From a virus: a stretch of 27,423 nucleotides of DNA. Within the stretch, counting starts at the first letter, position 1; each line of letters begins with the position of its first letter. The notes under the pieces are model-generated. The model was not told where the DNA came from. It saw only the letters and a program-made list of their open reading frames with translations, and searched no databases. The stretch spans positions 1-27,423 of IMG/VR virus record IMGVR_UViG_3300010396_000091. The stretch is one strand, 5' to 3'. Positions 14,276 through 22,106 of this stretch are shown here, piece by piece. The position numbers and the translations under genes are program-made.

Positions 14276-15798
14276 GCGCAGGCTCTCTCATTGGTCCGCT
14301 GTCGATCAGCGGATCGAACACGAATACCGGCACGCCGAACGCTGGAGGTAGTTTCTTCGCGTACATCGTCGGAACGACGACGCAGACGCCGATCTACTCG
14401 GACGCCGCCGCGACGATCGCGATCGCTCAGCCGGTAACACTGGACAACGCCGGAAGGATTCCGTATGCGACCTATCCGAACGGCCTTTACTGCGTCGGTC
14501 CTGTGCGGCTCTATGTGCTCGCCGCTGACGGAAGTACAGTCATTAGCGATACCGTGTTTCAAACGGTCGCCTCCGGGGCCGCACTAGCTAATGCGAAATT
14601 TCCCGCTGAGTTGACGGTAGACGCGGGGTTCACGGCGCTTGGAACGAGCCTTGGAGGCATTGACGGAAACTACCAGGCACCGACCGGGACGACTCCGCGC
14701 GCTGTCAACGCTGTCCTATCGTCGCTGCAACTCACGCCGCAGGACTTCGGAGCCCTCGGAGACGGGCTGCATGACGATACCAGCGCGATTCAGGCCGCAC
14801 TCAATGCACTCAAAGCAGCGGGTGGCGGTACGCTGTATCTTAGTCCTGGGACATACAAGACCAGTGCAACCATTTCTCTGTCGTCTGCGACCGGAATAGC
14901 GGTAAAGGGGACCGGATCGAGCGCCAGCGTCGTTAATCAGACGAACGCCTCAGCAGACGTATTCGACTTCACTTCCTGTACGTCGCTTTATTTGTCTGGC
15001 TTTTTCATGTCGCATGCCAGTTCGACCAGCGGGAACGCAATAACACTGTCGCAATGTAGCAGCGTATTTGCGGAGCGCATCGGATGCAATCCTTTGTTCA
15101 CGATTGGTTTGTACTCGTCGGGTAATACGTCAAGTGGACTCACATTGATATCGTGTAATTTACAGGGGAAAGCTTCCGGGAGGGGCCTCAAGAGCGAAAC
15201 GCCGTTCACCGTAATCATTGGTGGGTCATACGGCATCGTTTCAGGGTATCCCATGGAGTTCACGCTGGGAGCTGCTAACGTTTCGCTTTCGGGAGGAATA
15301 AACTTTTTTCCGTCCGGAATCGGCAGCACAGGAATTCTGTTCAATGCGGCACTCACGGGGGCTAGATTTTCCGTAGTTGGCTGCCCATCACTCGGACTGA
15401 ACGCGCTGCCGTTCGACCTGTCTGGGCTTTCGACGGATCCGCATCTATTCCAAGTCGCCAACGGAGTTGAAGGCATTACGTACTCGGCGGCGATTGGTAA
15501 TACGCTGTCCATCCTCAGCCAGTACGGTCACGATTCAGTTCTGGTGGCTGCTTCCGGCGGCGCTGGTACGATGACGGTCGCGGCTCCCGTGCCGACGCCG
15601 GCCGCTGAGCGCGGTCAATACTTCGTCACGCACTTCAAGAATGCTTCCGGGGGCGCGGTTACGTGGTCCTTGAATGCCGTATTCGTGGCAAACGCGTCAA
15701 TCCCAACGACCGACGGTCACACGATTTCTGTCGGCTGGTACTGGGACACCACGACGTCTAAGTACCGCGAAATGTGGCGCCAGGATACGGTTACATGA
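14272..15798 (+). CDS. Tailspike-like protein with pectate-lyase beta-helix
   Basis: The 508-residue protein begins with a beta-rich N-terminal domain (1-150; GGSFFAYIVGTTTQTPIYSDAA, VTLDNAGRIPYATYPNGLYCV), a common virion-attachment domain of podovirus tailspikes. The motif DFGALGDGLHDDTSAIQAAL at about 158-177 is the classic entry of pectate lyase 3/polygalacturonase-like beta helices. The helix continues with GGGTLYLSPGTYKTSATISL and repeated Ser/Gly coils. The end (VTWSLNAVF...GHTISVGWYWDTTTSKYREMW) looks like a small beta-sandwich cap. Tailspikes bind and often cleave surface polysaccharide; the catalytic residues here cannot be fixed. Middle bases (about 14940-15400) are visibly AT-richer than neighbouring genes, as expected for a swapped receptor-binding module. 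GTG start overlaps the upstream stop. Confidence 0.83.
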   Translation: MSAGSLIGPLSISGSNTNTGTPNAGGSFFAYIVGTTTQTPIYSDAAATIAIAQPVTLDNAGRIPYATYPNGLYCVGPVRLYVLAADGSTVISDTVFQTVASGAALANAKFPAELTVDAGFTALGTSLGGIDGNYQAPTGTTPRAVNAVLSSLQLTPQDFGALGDGLHDDTSAIQAALNALKAAGGGTLYLSPGTYKTSATISLSSATGIAVKGTGSSASVVNQTNASADVFDFTSCTSLYLSGFFMSHASSTSGNAITLSQCSSVFAERIGCNPLFTIGLYSSGNTSSGLTLISCNLQGKASGRGLKSETPFTVIIGGSYGIVSGYPMEFTLGAANVSLSGGINFFPSGIGSTGILFNAALTGARFSVVGCPSLGLNALPFDLSGLSTDPHLFQVANGVEGITYSAAIGNTLSILSQYGHDSVLVAASGGAGTMTVAAPVPTPAAERGQYFVTHFKNASGGAVTWSLNAVFVANASIPTTDGHTISVGWYWDTTTSKYREMWRQDTVT

Positions 15799-17285
15799 GC
15801 GACGAGAAGCCCATACCGTTCGCGGATGGCCTGGCCAGCGGCCTCGGGGAACTCTCAGGGTCATCTCCGCTGTTCGTGAACATGCTCGTTGATCCAACGG
15901 GGTCAATGACGATTCGTCCCGGCATCCGCGCGTGGTCCGCGTTTCCGTCTTCGTCCCCGGTGAACAACTCCCCGGTCATCGGCATCTTCCCGTGGCACAA
16001 TCAAGTCGGCGACTATATCGTCTTTGTTACTGCCGATCGTTACATCTGGGCGTGGATTGGACCTGGCAACGTGATCGCGCTGTCGTCTTCGGGCGACGCT
16101 ACAACCAGACTTGACGGTTCAGGGCGACCGATCTTCACGTACGACTCCACCCGCGTCGCCATTGCCGGAGGCGGCGGTCCCCAACAGTGGACGGGCGGCG
16201 GCTTGTCGTCGCGACTGGCGCCGGGGCAGACGATGCCGGATGGATCTCCGCTCGCGCTTACGCACATCGGCTACAACGCTCAGCGCTTCGTCGGCTGCGA
16301 CAACAGTTTCAGCGGATATTTCCAGTGGACCGATCCGGGTCCTCCCGCGCACTCGACGTGGCCAATCGTCGGGCCGTACTTTCAAGAAGCCGAAGCATGG
16401 CCCGATCCGGCGGTGGCCCTGTTTACGACCACGAACGAGGTGTTTGTTTTTGGCACGGAGACGACGCAGGTTTACCTGCCCGATCCGACGACTGCGTTCT
16501 CGGCCGCGATGACCGTCCAAGCGGGCGTCGGCGCGACCTATTCCGTTATTCCGGTGACCGAGATCGGCGCTTTCGCGTGGCTCGACGACAAGCACCGATT
16601 CGGCCTGTCGGACGGGCGAAGTTACAACGTCATATCGACTCCTGCGATTGATAACGACATCACGCAACCAGGATTCGTTGTCTCTGACTGTTGGGCAGCT
16701 CGCATTCGTCTCGGCGTTTGGGATCTGCTGCTGTGGGTGTTTCCGACACAAGGACGCGGCTTCTGCTACGACAGAACCACGTCGAAATGGATGGGCGAGT
16801 TTCGGACCATTGACGCCAGCGGCAACTGGTTGGCCTGGGCACCGACCTCCTACGCCTACGTCCCCGGCGCCTCGCCGCAGCAAAATGTCCACCTTGTTGG
16901 TCTGGCGAATGGTACAATTGCTGAGTTGACTTTCGCGGCTACAGATGATCTCGGAACGACACTCAAAGCGGTGTCGCGAACTGGTTTTCAGAATCGTGGC
17001 ACCTTCAACTGGAAGGAGTGCCGCTATGCGCGTCTCCAGTTCGTACGTGGATCGACTGCTCAACCGGGACCGGCACCTGTCGTGGAGCTTCGCTATCGCG
17101 ATAACCTCGGCAATTTTCGCCCGGTGGTTAGTTGGTCCGCTGGCGTCGCGGGCGACTACAATCCGATCGTCGAAAAGTTCAATCTCGGCGTCTATCAGCA
17201 ACGCCAGTGGGAGCTTGAATGGTCCGGAGGGGGACCATTCTCGTTGACCGGCGCAACCGAAACCTTCAACGTGCAGGACGTGTAA
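15795..17285 (+). CDS. Tail hub / packaged-DNA stabilisation protein (P22 gp10-like)
   Basis: The 496-residue protein resembles P22 gp10, which forms the hub under the adaptor and retains packaged DNA. The start shows the family pattern SSPLFVNMLVDPTGSMTIRPGIRAW. Regular beta-propeller-like blades follow (GDYIVFVTADRYIWAW, FTYDSTRVAIAGGG, THIGYNAQRFVGCD, ALFTTTNEVFVFGTETTQVY, EIGAFAWLDDKHRFGLSDG). The end VVELRYRDNLGNFRPVVSW and QRQWELEWSGGGPFSLTG is also typical. The ATG at 15795 is chosen because it overlaps the tailspike stop (ATGA); an in-frame GTG at 15774 is less likely. Order relative to the gp4-like gene fits P22, except that a tailspike gene is inserted between them. Confidence 0.85.
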   Translation: MSDEKPIPFADGLASGLGELSGSSPLFVNMLVDPTGSMTIRPGIRAWSAFPSSSPVNNSPVIGIFPWHNQVGDYIVFVTADRYIWAWIGPGNVIALSSSGDATTRLDGSGRPIFTYDSTRVAIAGGGGPQQWTGGGLSSRLAPGQTMPDGSPLALTHIGYNAQRFVGCDNSFSGYFQWTDPGPPAHSTWPIVGPYFQEAEAWPDPAVALFTTTNEVFVFGTETTQVYLPDPTTAFSAAMTVQAGVGATYSVIPVTEIGAFAWLDDKHRFGLSDGRSYNVISTPAIDNDITQPGFVVSDCWAARIRLGVWDLLLWVFPTQGRGFCYDRTTSKWMGEFRTIDASGNWLAWAPTSYAYVPGASPQQNVHLVGLANGTIAELTFAATDDLGTTLKAVSRTGFQNRGTFNWKECRYARLQFVRGSTAQPGPAPVVELRYRDNLGNFRPVVSWSAGVAGDYNPIVEKFNLGVYQQRQWELEWSGGGPFSLTGATETFNVQDV

Positions 17286-17648
17286 ATGGGTCTTTCCTGG
17301 CAAGACGTTGCATTCGCGCCTCTCGGCGGCATTGGAATCGCGGGAGCCGCCATGGACGACAAGTCCAACGGAACCGGCGCGTTCGGCGGCGGATTTCCGA
17401 GTCTGAGCAGCATCATGAACGGGCTGGAGGGCGATCCGAACGGTCTGTCGGCCCAACTCCAGAAGCTTTCCAGCCAGGCGTACAGCCAGGGCAATCAGGT
17501 GAAGAATTTCCTTCTAAGCCGCGAAGGAAACGCCGAGAAGTACTACAGCCCAATGCAACAGATGTTCGGGCAGATGTATGGAACCGGCGGAATCATGCCG
17601 GCGAAAGCGCCTGGCGTTCCGGGCAGCACTCCGATCGGAGGCAGGTAG
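17286..17648 (+). CDS. Small internal-virion-like protein
   Basis: The 120-residue protein begins at the ATG right after the tail-hub stop. It has a Gly/Ala-rich hydrophobic start (FAPLGGIGIAGAAM), a helical middle with a Gln-rich amphipathic pattern (LSAQLQKLSSQAYSQGNQVKNFLLSREG) and a Gly/Met/Pro end. This composition is typical of small ejection proteins encoded behind the tail hub in podophages, which leave the virion with the DNA. No sequence family is recognised with certainty. The stop TAG overlaps the GTG start of the next gene by one base. Confidence 0.6.
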   Translation: MGLSWQDVAFAPLGGIGIAGAAMDDKSNGTGAFGGGFPSLSSIMNGLEGDPNGLSAQLQKLSSQAYSQGNQVKNFLLSREGNAEKYYSPMQQMFGQMYGTGGIMPAKAPGVPGSTPIGGR

Positions 17649-18409
17649 TGGCCGGCCCCGTTAGCACGTTGGTGGGGACGAAGCCGAACGCGACTTCGTA
17701 TACGGCACCCGGAACGGCGCCGATCAGCCCGACTGGAGAATATCCGGGATTCAGTTCCGCGACCGCTCCGGGAACGGCAGCGACTACACCCCCGCTGAAT
17801 AGCCCGTTCGGTGGACCTGAGATATACGGTGCGCCGGGGACCACGTATGCCGGGGTGGCAGCGGCTGGCGGAACCGGAACGGGCACGTCTCCCGTTTCTT
17901 CGCCTGCGCCTGCTCCGAGCACTTCCCCTGCGACGCCGACCTATGGAACGCAGAGCGGGCCGGGGATCCTTCAACAGTGGTTCGGAGAGCGTGCTAACGG
18001 CACCGATCCGGCCTACGAGTACACGACCGGACGCGGGATCAAGGCGCTCGACAATGCTGCCGCAGCTCGCGGCGGGTTCAACGGCGGCGCCAGTATGCAG
18101 CAGGACTCGGATTACCTGGCGAACATGGGCGCGCAGCGCCAGAGTCAACTTGACACGCTTGCCGCCGGAGCGTCGGGCGAGAACGCCAACCAGATCAGTC
18201 AAATGCTCGGAATGGGCATGGGACTGGCCGGTGGCCAGGCCGGATTGGCCGGTGGTTACGACACTGGCGCGGCAACCGACTGGACCAACGCGAACAACAC
18301 TGGACTTTCACTGAGCGGGCAGGCGGCAATGATTCCGTATCTCGCTCGTCAGCAGATGATGTCGCAACTCATGGGCGGCGGCATGGGGATTCTTAGCAGC
18401 CTGTTGTAG
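17648..18409 (+). CDS. Probable DNA-transfer/ejection protein
   Basis: The start is GTG at 17648, one base inside the preceding TAG; the frame is open far upstream but that part only shadows the tail hub and small protein. The 253 residues split into a low-complexity Pro/Thr/Gly/Ala N-terminal half (to about 105) and a helical half. The second half shows RGIKALDNAAAARGGFNGGASMQQDSD, MGAQRQSQLDTLAAGA and ISQMLGMGMGLAGGQAGLAGG, ending in LARQQMMSQLMGGGMGILSSLL. The 'R-x-I-x-x-L-x-x-x-x-A-x-R-G' followed by Gln/Ala/Leu repeats is a recurring pattern of podophage DNA-transfer proteins. It is expected inside the capsid and to be ejected through the cell envelope; this is inferred. Confidence 0.68.
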   Translation: MAGPVSTLVGTKPNATSYTAPGTAPISPTGEYPGFSSATAPGTAATTPPLNSPFGGPEIYGAPGTTYAGVAAAGGTGTGTSPVSSPAPAPSTSPATPTYGTQSGPGILQQWFGERANGTDPAYEYTTGRGIKALDNAAAARGGFNGGASMQQDSDYLANMGAQRQSQLDTLAAGASGENANQISQMLGMGMGLAGGQAGLAGGYDTGAATDWTNANNTGLSLSGQAAMIPYLARQQMMSQLMGGGMGILSSLL

Positions 18410-18411
18410 CC

Positions 18412-19932
18412 ATGGCCGATCTAAACTTCCTCCAATACTACAAGCCGATCGACTACCTGACGCCCATGTCGGTGGCACAGAAGATGGTAGAGCGCAATCG
18501 CAACGCCAAGACTCAACGCATGTTCGCGGAGAATCAGGCGAAGCGCCAGTCTGCGCAGGACTTGCGCGAACAGCAGGAATTCGAGCAGAAGCAGGCGGAC
18601 GAGAAGCGCAAGGAAGACATCGAACAGGCGCATGCATTGCAGACGATCGGGATGCTCCATCCGACCAATCCAGGCGCAGCCGAAGCGCTGGCGAACGCCT
18701 ACGGAATCCACCTCAACCCGTTGACCGCCGCGACTCCGGTCGCGCAAGCGCCGTCGTTCGACGATCAGTTGAACCATGAACTTGCGGGCGCCGGTCCGGA
18801 CGCCGGAGTGCCGTCAAGCGGGGCAGGCCCTGCCGGTTATCCCAAGCCTCCCGATCCCGTTTTCGAGGGTCCGCAGGAGTCGCCCGATCTTGAGGAGCGC
18901 ATGCAGCAGGCGAAGCCTGACGCGAAGCTCGAAGCGCTCATGTCGTCCGCGTCTGCTGCGCCGAAGTTCGAGGCTGCGTCGTACGAAGCGCCCAAGCCGT
19001 CGAACCCGCTGTTCGAAGCGGTGATCGGGAATCATCACTATCAGCTTCCGTCGACCGTTCCCGGCACGGGCCTCGGGAAGAAGTACGACGACGCTTTCTC
19101 GGCGCTCGTGCAGAGCGGCATGGATCCGGCGAAGGCGCGAGAGCACGTCTTCTCGATGTACTCCGACGACAACAAGGCGACGAACATCGCAAGCCGTACG
19201 GCCGAAGAGATCAAGCAGCGCGAGCAGGAGAAAGAGAACTACGGCAACAAGTTCGCGCTCACCGCAGAACAACGACAAGGCAACACCGAGACCGCCGAGC
19301 AGGGCCGCAACCGTCGCAACGCGGAGAACAACAAGACGCGCCTCGAAGCCGCCGCTCTCATGGGCGGTCCGCGACAGGAACAGGCCGACACCGGCAAGCG
19401 GACGCAGTACATGGGAGTCGTCAACCACTTCCAATCGACGGCCGGGACGAACGCGGATCTCAAGGCGCTCAAGAACCTCACGAAGATCAAGGGCGAGTTG
19501 AGCCCGGATTCTTCGGCGACATCGCAGCAGGCGGCGGCCGACACACTCGCGCAGATCGCGCAAGGGGGTAAGGCGGGCGTTGTCGTCATGCGGGCGTTCA
19601 ACAATCACAGCCTCGGGCCGCTGGAAATGGCCAAGGATAAGGCTTATCAGGCTACGCACAACGGACGTCACTCGCAGGCGTGGATCGATTCGCTAAACTC
19701 CACCGTCCGCGAACTGCGCGAGTCCCAGCAGGAGATCGGAAAGGGCCAGTTCGAGGCGTTCGAAGATGCGGCGGGTTCGCGGAGCGCCTACGCGCAGGAT
19801 CCCGAGGTTGCGCCGCACGTTGAGGAACAGCGCCGGGCGTTCGCGAAGGAGTTGGGGATTCCGCTGCCGAACAACGGACCGAGCGACTCGGAGAAGCTGG
19901 CGAAGATCATGGAAGGGCTGGGGATCAAGTAA
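18412..19932 (+). CDS. Large coiled-coil putative ejection protein
   Basis: This 506-residue protein starts 2 bases after the previous stop. It has an N-terminal segment FLQYYKPIDYLTPMSVAQ and a long Gln/Glu/Arg coiled coil (about 22-80). A Pro/Ala-rich linker (about 100-210) precedes a second Gln/Asn/Arg-rich helical zone (EEIKQREQEKENYGNKFALTAEQRQGN, about 263-320). A globular helical C-terminus follows, with AFAKELGIPLPNNGPSD near the end. There is no signal peptide or enzyme motif. Length, composition and place in the row of four similar genes suggest an internal virion protein such as P22 gp16/gp20 types, without detectable motif proof. Its stop overlaps the next ATG (TAATG). Confidence 0.62.
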   Translation: MADLNFLQYYKPIDYLTPMSVAQKMVERNRNAKTQRMFAENQAKRQSAQDLREQQEFEQKQADEKRKEDIEQAHALQTIGMLHPTNPGAAEALANAYGIHLNPLTAATPVAQAPSFDDQLNHELAGAGPDAGVPSSGAGPAGYPKPPDPVFEGPQESPDLEERMQQAKPDAKLEALMSSASAAPKFEAASYEAPKPSNPLFEAVIGNHHYQLPSTVPGTGLGKKYDDAFSALVQSGMDPAKAREHVFSMYSDDNKATNIASRTAEEIKQREQEKENYGNKFALTAEQRQGNTETAEQGRNRRNAENNKTRLEAAALMGGPRQEQADTGKRTQYMGVVNHFQSTAGTNADLKALKNLTKIKGELSPDSSATSQQAAADTLAQIAQGGKAGVVVMRAFNNHSLGPLEMAKDKAYQATHNGRHSQAWIDSLNSTVRELRESQQEIGKGQFEAFEDAAGSRSAYAQDPEVAPHVEEQRRAFAKELGIPLPNNGPSDSEKLAKIMEGLGIK

Positions 19933-20834
19933 TGGACATCGACCCGAAGACGGCAGAAATGGCACGGGCGAAACTGCATGCCTTCCTTGACGGCAATCCG
20001 CCTCCGGAGAAGGCGGCCCTCGCCCGCCAAGCCCTCGGGATGCTCCCAGGTCCGAACATGAAGCCACGCGACAACGGAGATCCTGTCGCCGAAGACGAAA
20101 AGCTCGGGATCGAGAACAGGCCGATCGAGTCCCATGGTCCAATCGCGGATCAGTTTTCACCCGGTTTGAGCCAAGAAGAACAGGACGAAGCCGCGGTTTC
20201 TCCGAAGCGGCCCGAGGAGCTTGACAACGATTTCGTAGGTCAAGAAATCGCTAACGGCGCAATGGGCACTGCACTTATGCATGGGATCGGGCTCGCTCTG
20301 TCGAAGCCGGCCAGCGCCATCCTGAAATCAAAAGGAGGGCGTGCCGCTCAGTTGCTCAAGTCTACCGAGGCGTCAGGGGGAGATCCCGGCGTGTTCAATC
20401 TGGATGCGATCGTTCAGGGCGGCAGCCTAAAGGGACAGAAGGTCGGGGACGCGATCGAGCATCTACAACGCCTCAAGGCCAACGGGGCTGACGTCGAGCG
20501 TGAGCTTGAGACGATCATGAACGACGCGCATACGGGCAGTCCGGACGTTGAAGCCGCTCACGCCGCGCTCAAATTTCGGCCGCCGACCGCCTATGAGTCG
20601 GTTCATGCTCTGCACGGAAATCCCGTTGCACTGGCCTCGGCCGGAACGCACGTTCTCCCGCCGATCATGGGAAGGCTTACCGTTCCGGCGTCCATCGCGA
20701 ATGCGACTGGCGCCGGAATCGCCAACGTCGTTAGTCCGACGACGGCTTTTCTGAACTCGCCAATCATGCGCGCGGTCATGGGGAATCCAGGAACAGCGCT
20801 TCCCGGTTCACCGCTTCCCGGAGGAAATCAATGA
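19932..20834 (+). CDS. Putative ejection protein with hydrophobic Gly/Ala segment
   Basis: The 300-residue product begins by a one-base TAATG overlap. Its N-terminus is a short amphipathic helical unit (PKTAEMARAKLHAFLDG...EKAALARQALGML) followed by an acidic linker. A Gly/Ala/Leu stretch (ANGAMGTALMHGIGLALSKPASAIL, about residues 113-137) could insert into or cross a membrane. The C-terminal part is again Ala/Gly/Pro-rich (LASAGTHVLPPIMGRLTVPASIANATGAGIANVVSP). These traits fit a membrane-active ejection protein that acts during DNA entry. No named family is recognised. The stop overlaps the ATG of the next gene (ATGA). Confidence 0.6.
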   Translation: MDIDPKTAEMARAKLHAFLDGNPPPEKAALARQALGMLPGPNMKPRDNGDPVAEDEKLGIENRPIESHGPIADQFSPGLSQEEQDEAAVSPKRPEELDNDFVGQEIANGAMGTALMHGIGLALSKPASAILKSKGGRAAQLLKSTEASGGDPGVFNLDAIVQGGSLKGQKVGDAIEHLQRLKANGADVERELETIMNDAHTGSPDVEAAHAALKFRPPTAYESVHALHGNPVALASAGTHVLPPIMGRLTVPASIANATGAGIANVVSPTTAFLNSPIMRAVMGNPGTALPGSPLPGGNQ

Positions 20835-21073
20835 ACATGCACCTTGGTGGCGGGGGCCAGTTTGCCTCGCTGGAACACAAGCTCTCCGGTCAACCCGGCG
20901 TAACGAATCCGGCTGGCCTAGCCGCGTCCATTGGGCGGGCGAAATACGGCGGCCACAAAATGTCGGAGATGGCACACCACGGAACCTCGGCGGCCCATTT
21001 ACCGAACCATCCCGACTCGGGCGCCATCCACCACGTTGTCCACCACGTAATGCACCACCTTTTCGGAGGGTAA
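20831..21073 (+). CDS. Small His-rich phage protein with LAAxIGRxKYG motif
   Basis: This gene encodes 80 residues. The core GGGQFASLEHKLSGQPGVTNPAGLAA + SIGRAKYGGHKMSEMA (residues 7-48) matches a small conserved motif seen in many phage proteins, usually GxxFxxLxxKLxxxxGVxxPxALAAxIGRKKYGKxxFxxMA. Here the tail that is normally Lys/Arg is replaced by a His-rich end: 13 of 80 residues are His, with HHVVHHVMHH at 67-76. GGAGG precedes the ATG, which overlaps the upstream stop. The His cluster could bind Ni, Zn or Cu or act as a pH switch. The function of the motif family is unknown to me. Confidence 0.7.
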   Translation: MNMHLGGGGQFASLEHKLSGQPGVTNPAGLAASIGRAKYGGHKMSEMAHHGTSAAHLPNHPDSGAIHHVVHHVMHHLFGG

Positions 21074-21077
21074 GCCA

Positions 21078-21470
21078 GTGATTGAAGACATTATAGTCGG
21101 AGTGTCCGGTGGAACACCAGCCGCAGATTCGAACGAGTACGTTCTTTTCGATTCTACCATCGCCCTTGGCGCCGGATTGATGCAGGTCAAAGGAATCGAT
21201 CGCGGCCAGTTCATGGTCGACAATCCGGCCGCAGGAACGCTCAAGTCCTATTGGTCCCCTGACAAGGGAACGACGTGGAACCTCAATTCCACCACGTCGG
21301 TAGCCGCCCGCGGCGGCGGCGCAACATCTGGCATTCTCGCCAGCCCGTTTGACTACTCGCTGTCCGGTTTTGCGGACTGGAAGCTGGCCTGGCTGAACAG
21401 TGGCACGGCGCAGACCGGATGGCAGCCGACGTTGACGCTCTCGCGCGGCCAGAAGGCGCTGAGCTTCTAA
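21078..21470 (+). CDS. Small beta-rich virion-like protein
   Basis: The GTG start is supported by GGAGGG 7 bases upstream. The 130-residue protein is composed of short strands with Gly, Ser, Thr and Trp (NEYVLFDSTIALGAG, QFMVDNPAAGTLKSYWSPDKGTTWNLNST, WKLAWLNSGTAQTGWQPTLTLSRG). It resembles a single beta-sandwich domain, perhaps a fibre-associated or baseplate decoration domain. It sits between the ejection set and the fibre genes and its stop overlaps the ATG of the next gene (TAATG). No homologue is recognised. Confidence 0.65.
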   Translation: MIEDIIVGVSGGTPAADSNEYVLFDSTIALGAGLMQVKGIDRGQFMVDNPAAGTLKSYWSPDKGTTWNLNSTTSVAARGGGATSGILASPFDYSLSGFADWKLAWLNSGTAQTGWQPTLTLSRGQKALSF

Positions 21471-22105
21471 TGGGAACGAGCGTCCCCGCAGCCTCGGCGC
21501 CAGCGACCATCCCAGCCGGCACGCTGGCCCTCTCGAAGCTAGCCACCCAGGGCGATTCGACGGTGGTCGGGGTTCCAGCCGGCGGAGGCACGGAATCTCC
21601 CGTCGCTCTCACGGCGACGCAGCTCACGGCGCTCATCAATCCGGCGACGGCTTCGCTTCCGGGAGCCATGACGGCTGCTCAGGCGGCGGCGATTGTCGGA
21701 GGTGTTCCGGCGGCGGCATATATCAGCGCCGCGATCGATATGACAACGCCCGCTGACAACATCGCGTTTCTTCCTGCGAACGCCGGCAAGTTTTTCCTTG
21801 GCCTTCGGTCGAGCTGGATGGTTGCCTCTGTTACTGGAACGGCATCCGGCTCGCTTGTATTCTCGGCTGGCAATGATGCCAGTCATCAAAACATGCTGAG
21901 CACCACCGCTGGAACTATCACGTCTGGCGTGCTCAATGGACTCACGGGAGCAACCGCACCACCCATCATCATCACGGGTAACAACTTCGGCGCGTTCGGC
22001 ACGCTGCTTGATAATACCACTCCAATTGTTATCAAGGTGGTTACCGCGCCAACGGGCGTAACTGCGGGAACATTCCGTCTGTTCGTTACTGGCCTGTGGC
22101 TGTAA
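21470..22105 (+). CDS. Tail-fibre-like/receptor-binding-associated protein
   Basis: The ATG overlaps the previous stop (TAATG) and is preferred over an in-frame upstream start at 21419. The 211-residue protein has an N-terminal Ala/Thr/Gly stretch with fibre-linker phrases (PAGTLALSKLATQGDSTVVGV, GGTESPVALTATQLTALINPAT). The C-terminal beta domain (FFLGLRSSWMVASVTGTASGSLVFSAGND, PIVIKVVTAPTGVTAGTFRLFVTGLWL) resembles a jellyroll head. The phrase VVGVPAGGGTESPVALTATQLTALI is commonly found in fibres from environmental phages. A role in adsorption is inferred. The next gene begins 2 bases later. Confidence 0.62.
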   Translation: MGTSVPAASAPATIPAGTLALSKLATQGDSTVVGVPAGGGTESPVALTATQLTALINPATASLPGAMTAAQAAAIVGGVPAAAYISAAIDMTTPADNIAFLPANAGKFFLGLRSSWMVASVTGTASGSLVFSAGNDASHQNMLSTTAGTITSGVLNGLTGATAPPIIITGNNFGAFGTLLDNTTPIVIKVVTAPTGVTAGTFRLFVTGLWL

Positions 22106-22106
22106 C

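Noticed and set aside
17219-17647. Upstream extension of the ejection-protein frame
   Set aside because: It overlaps the tail-hub end and the whole 120-aa gene and is Arg-rich nonsense; GTG 17648 fits the junction style.
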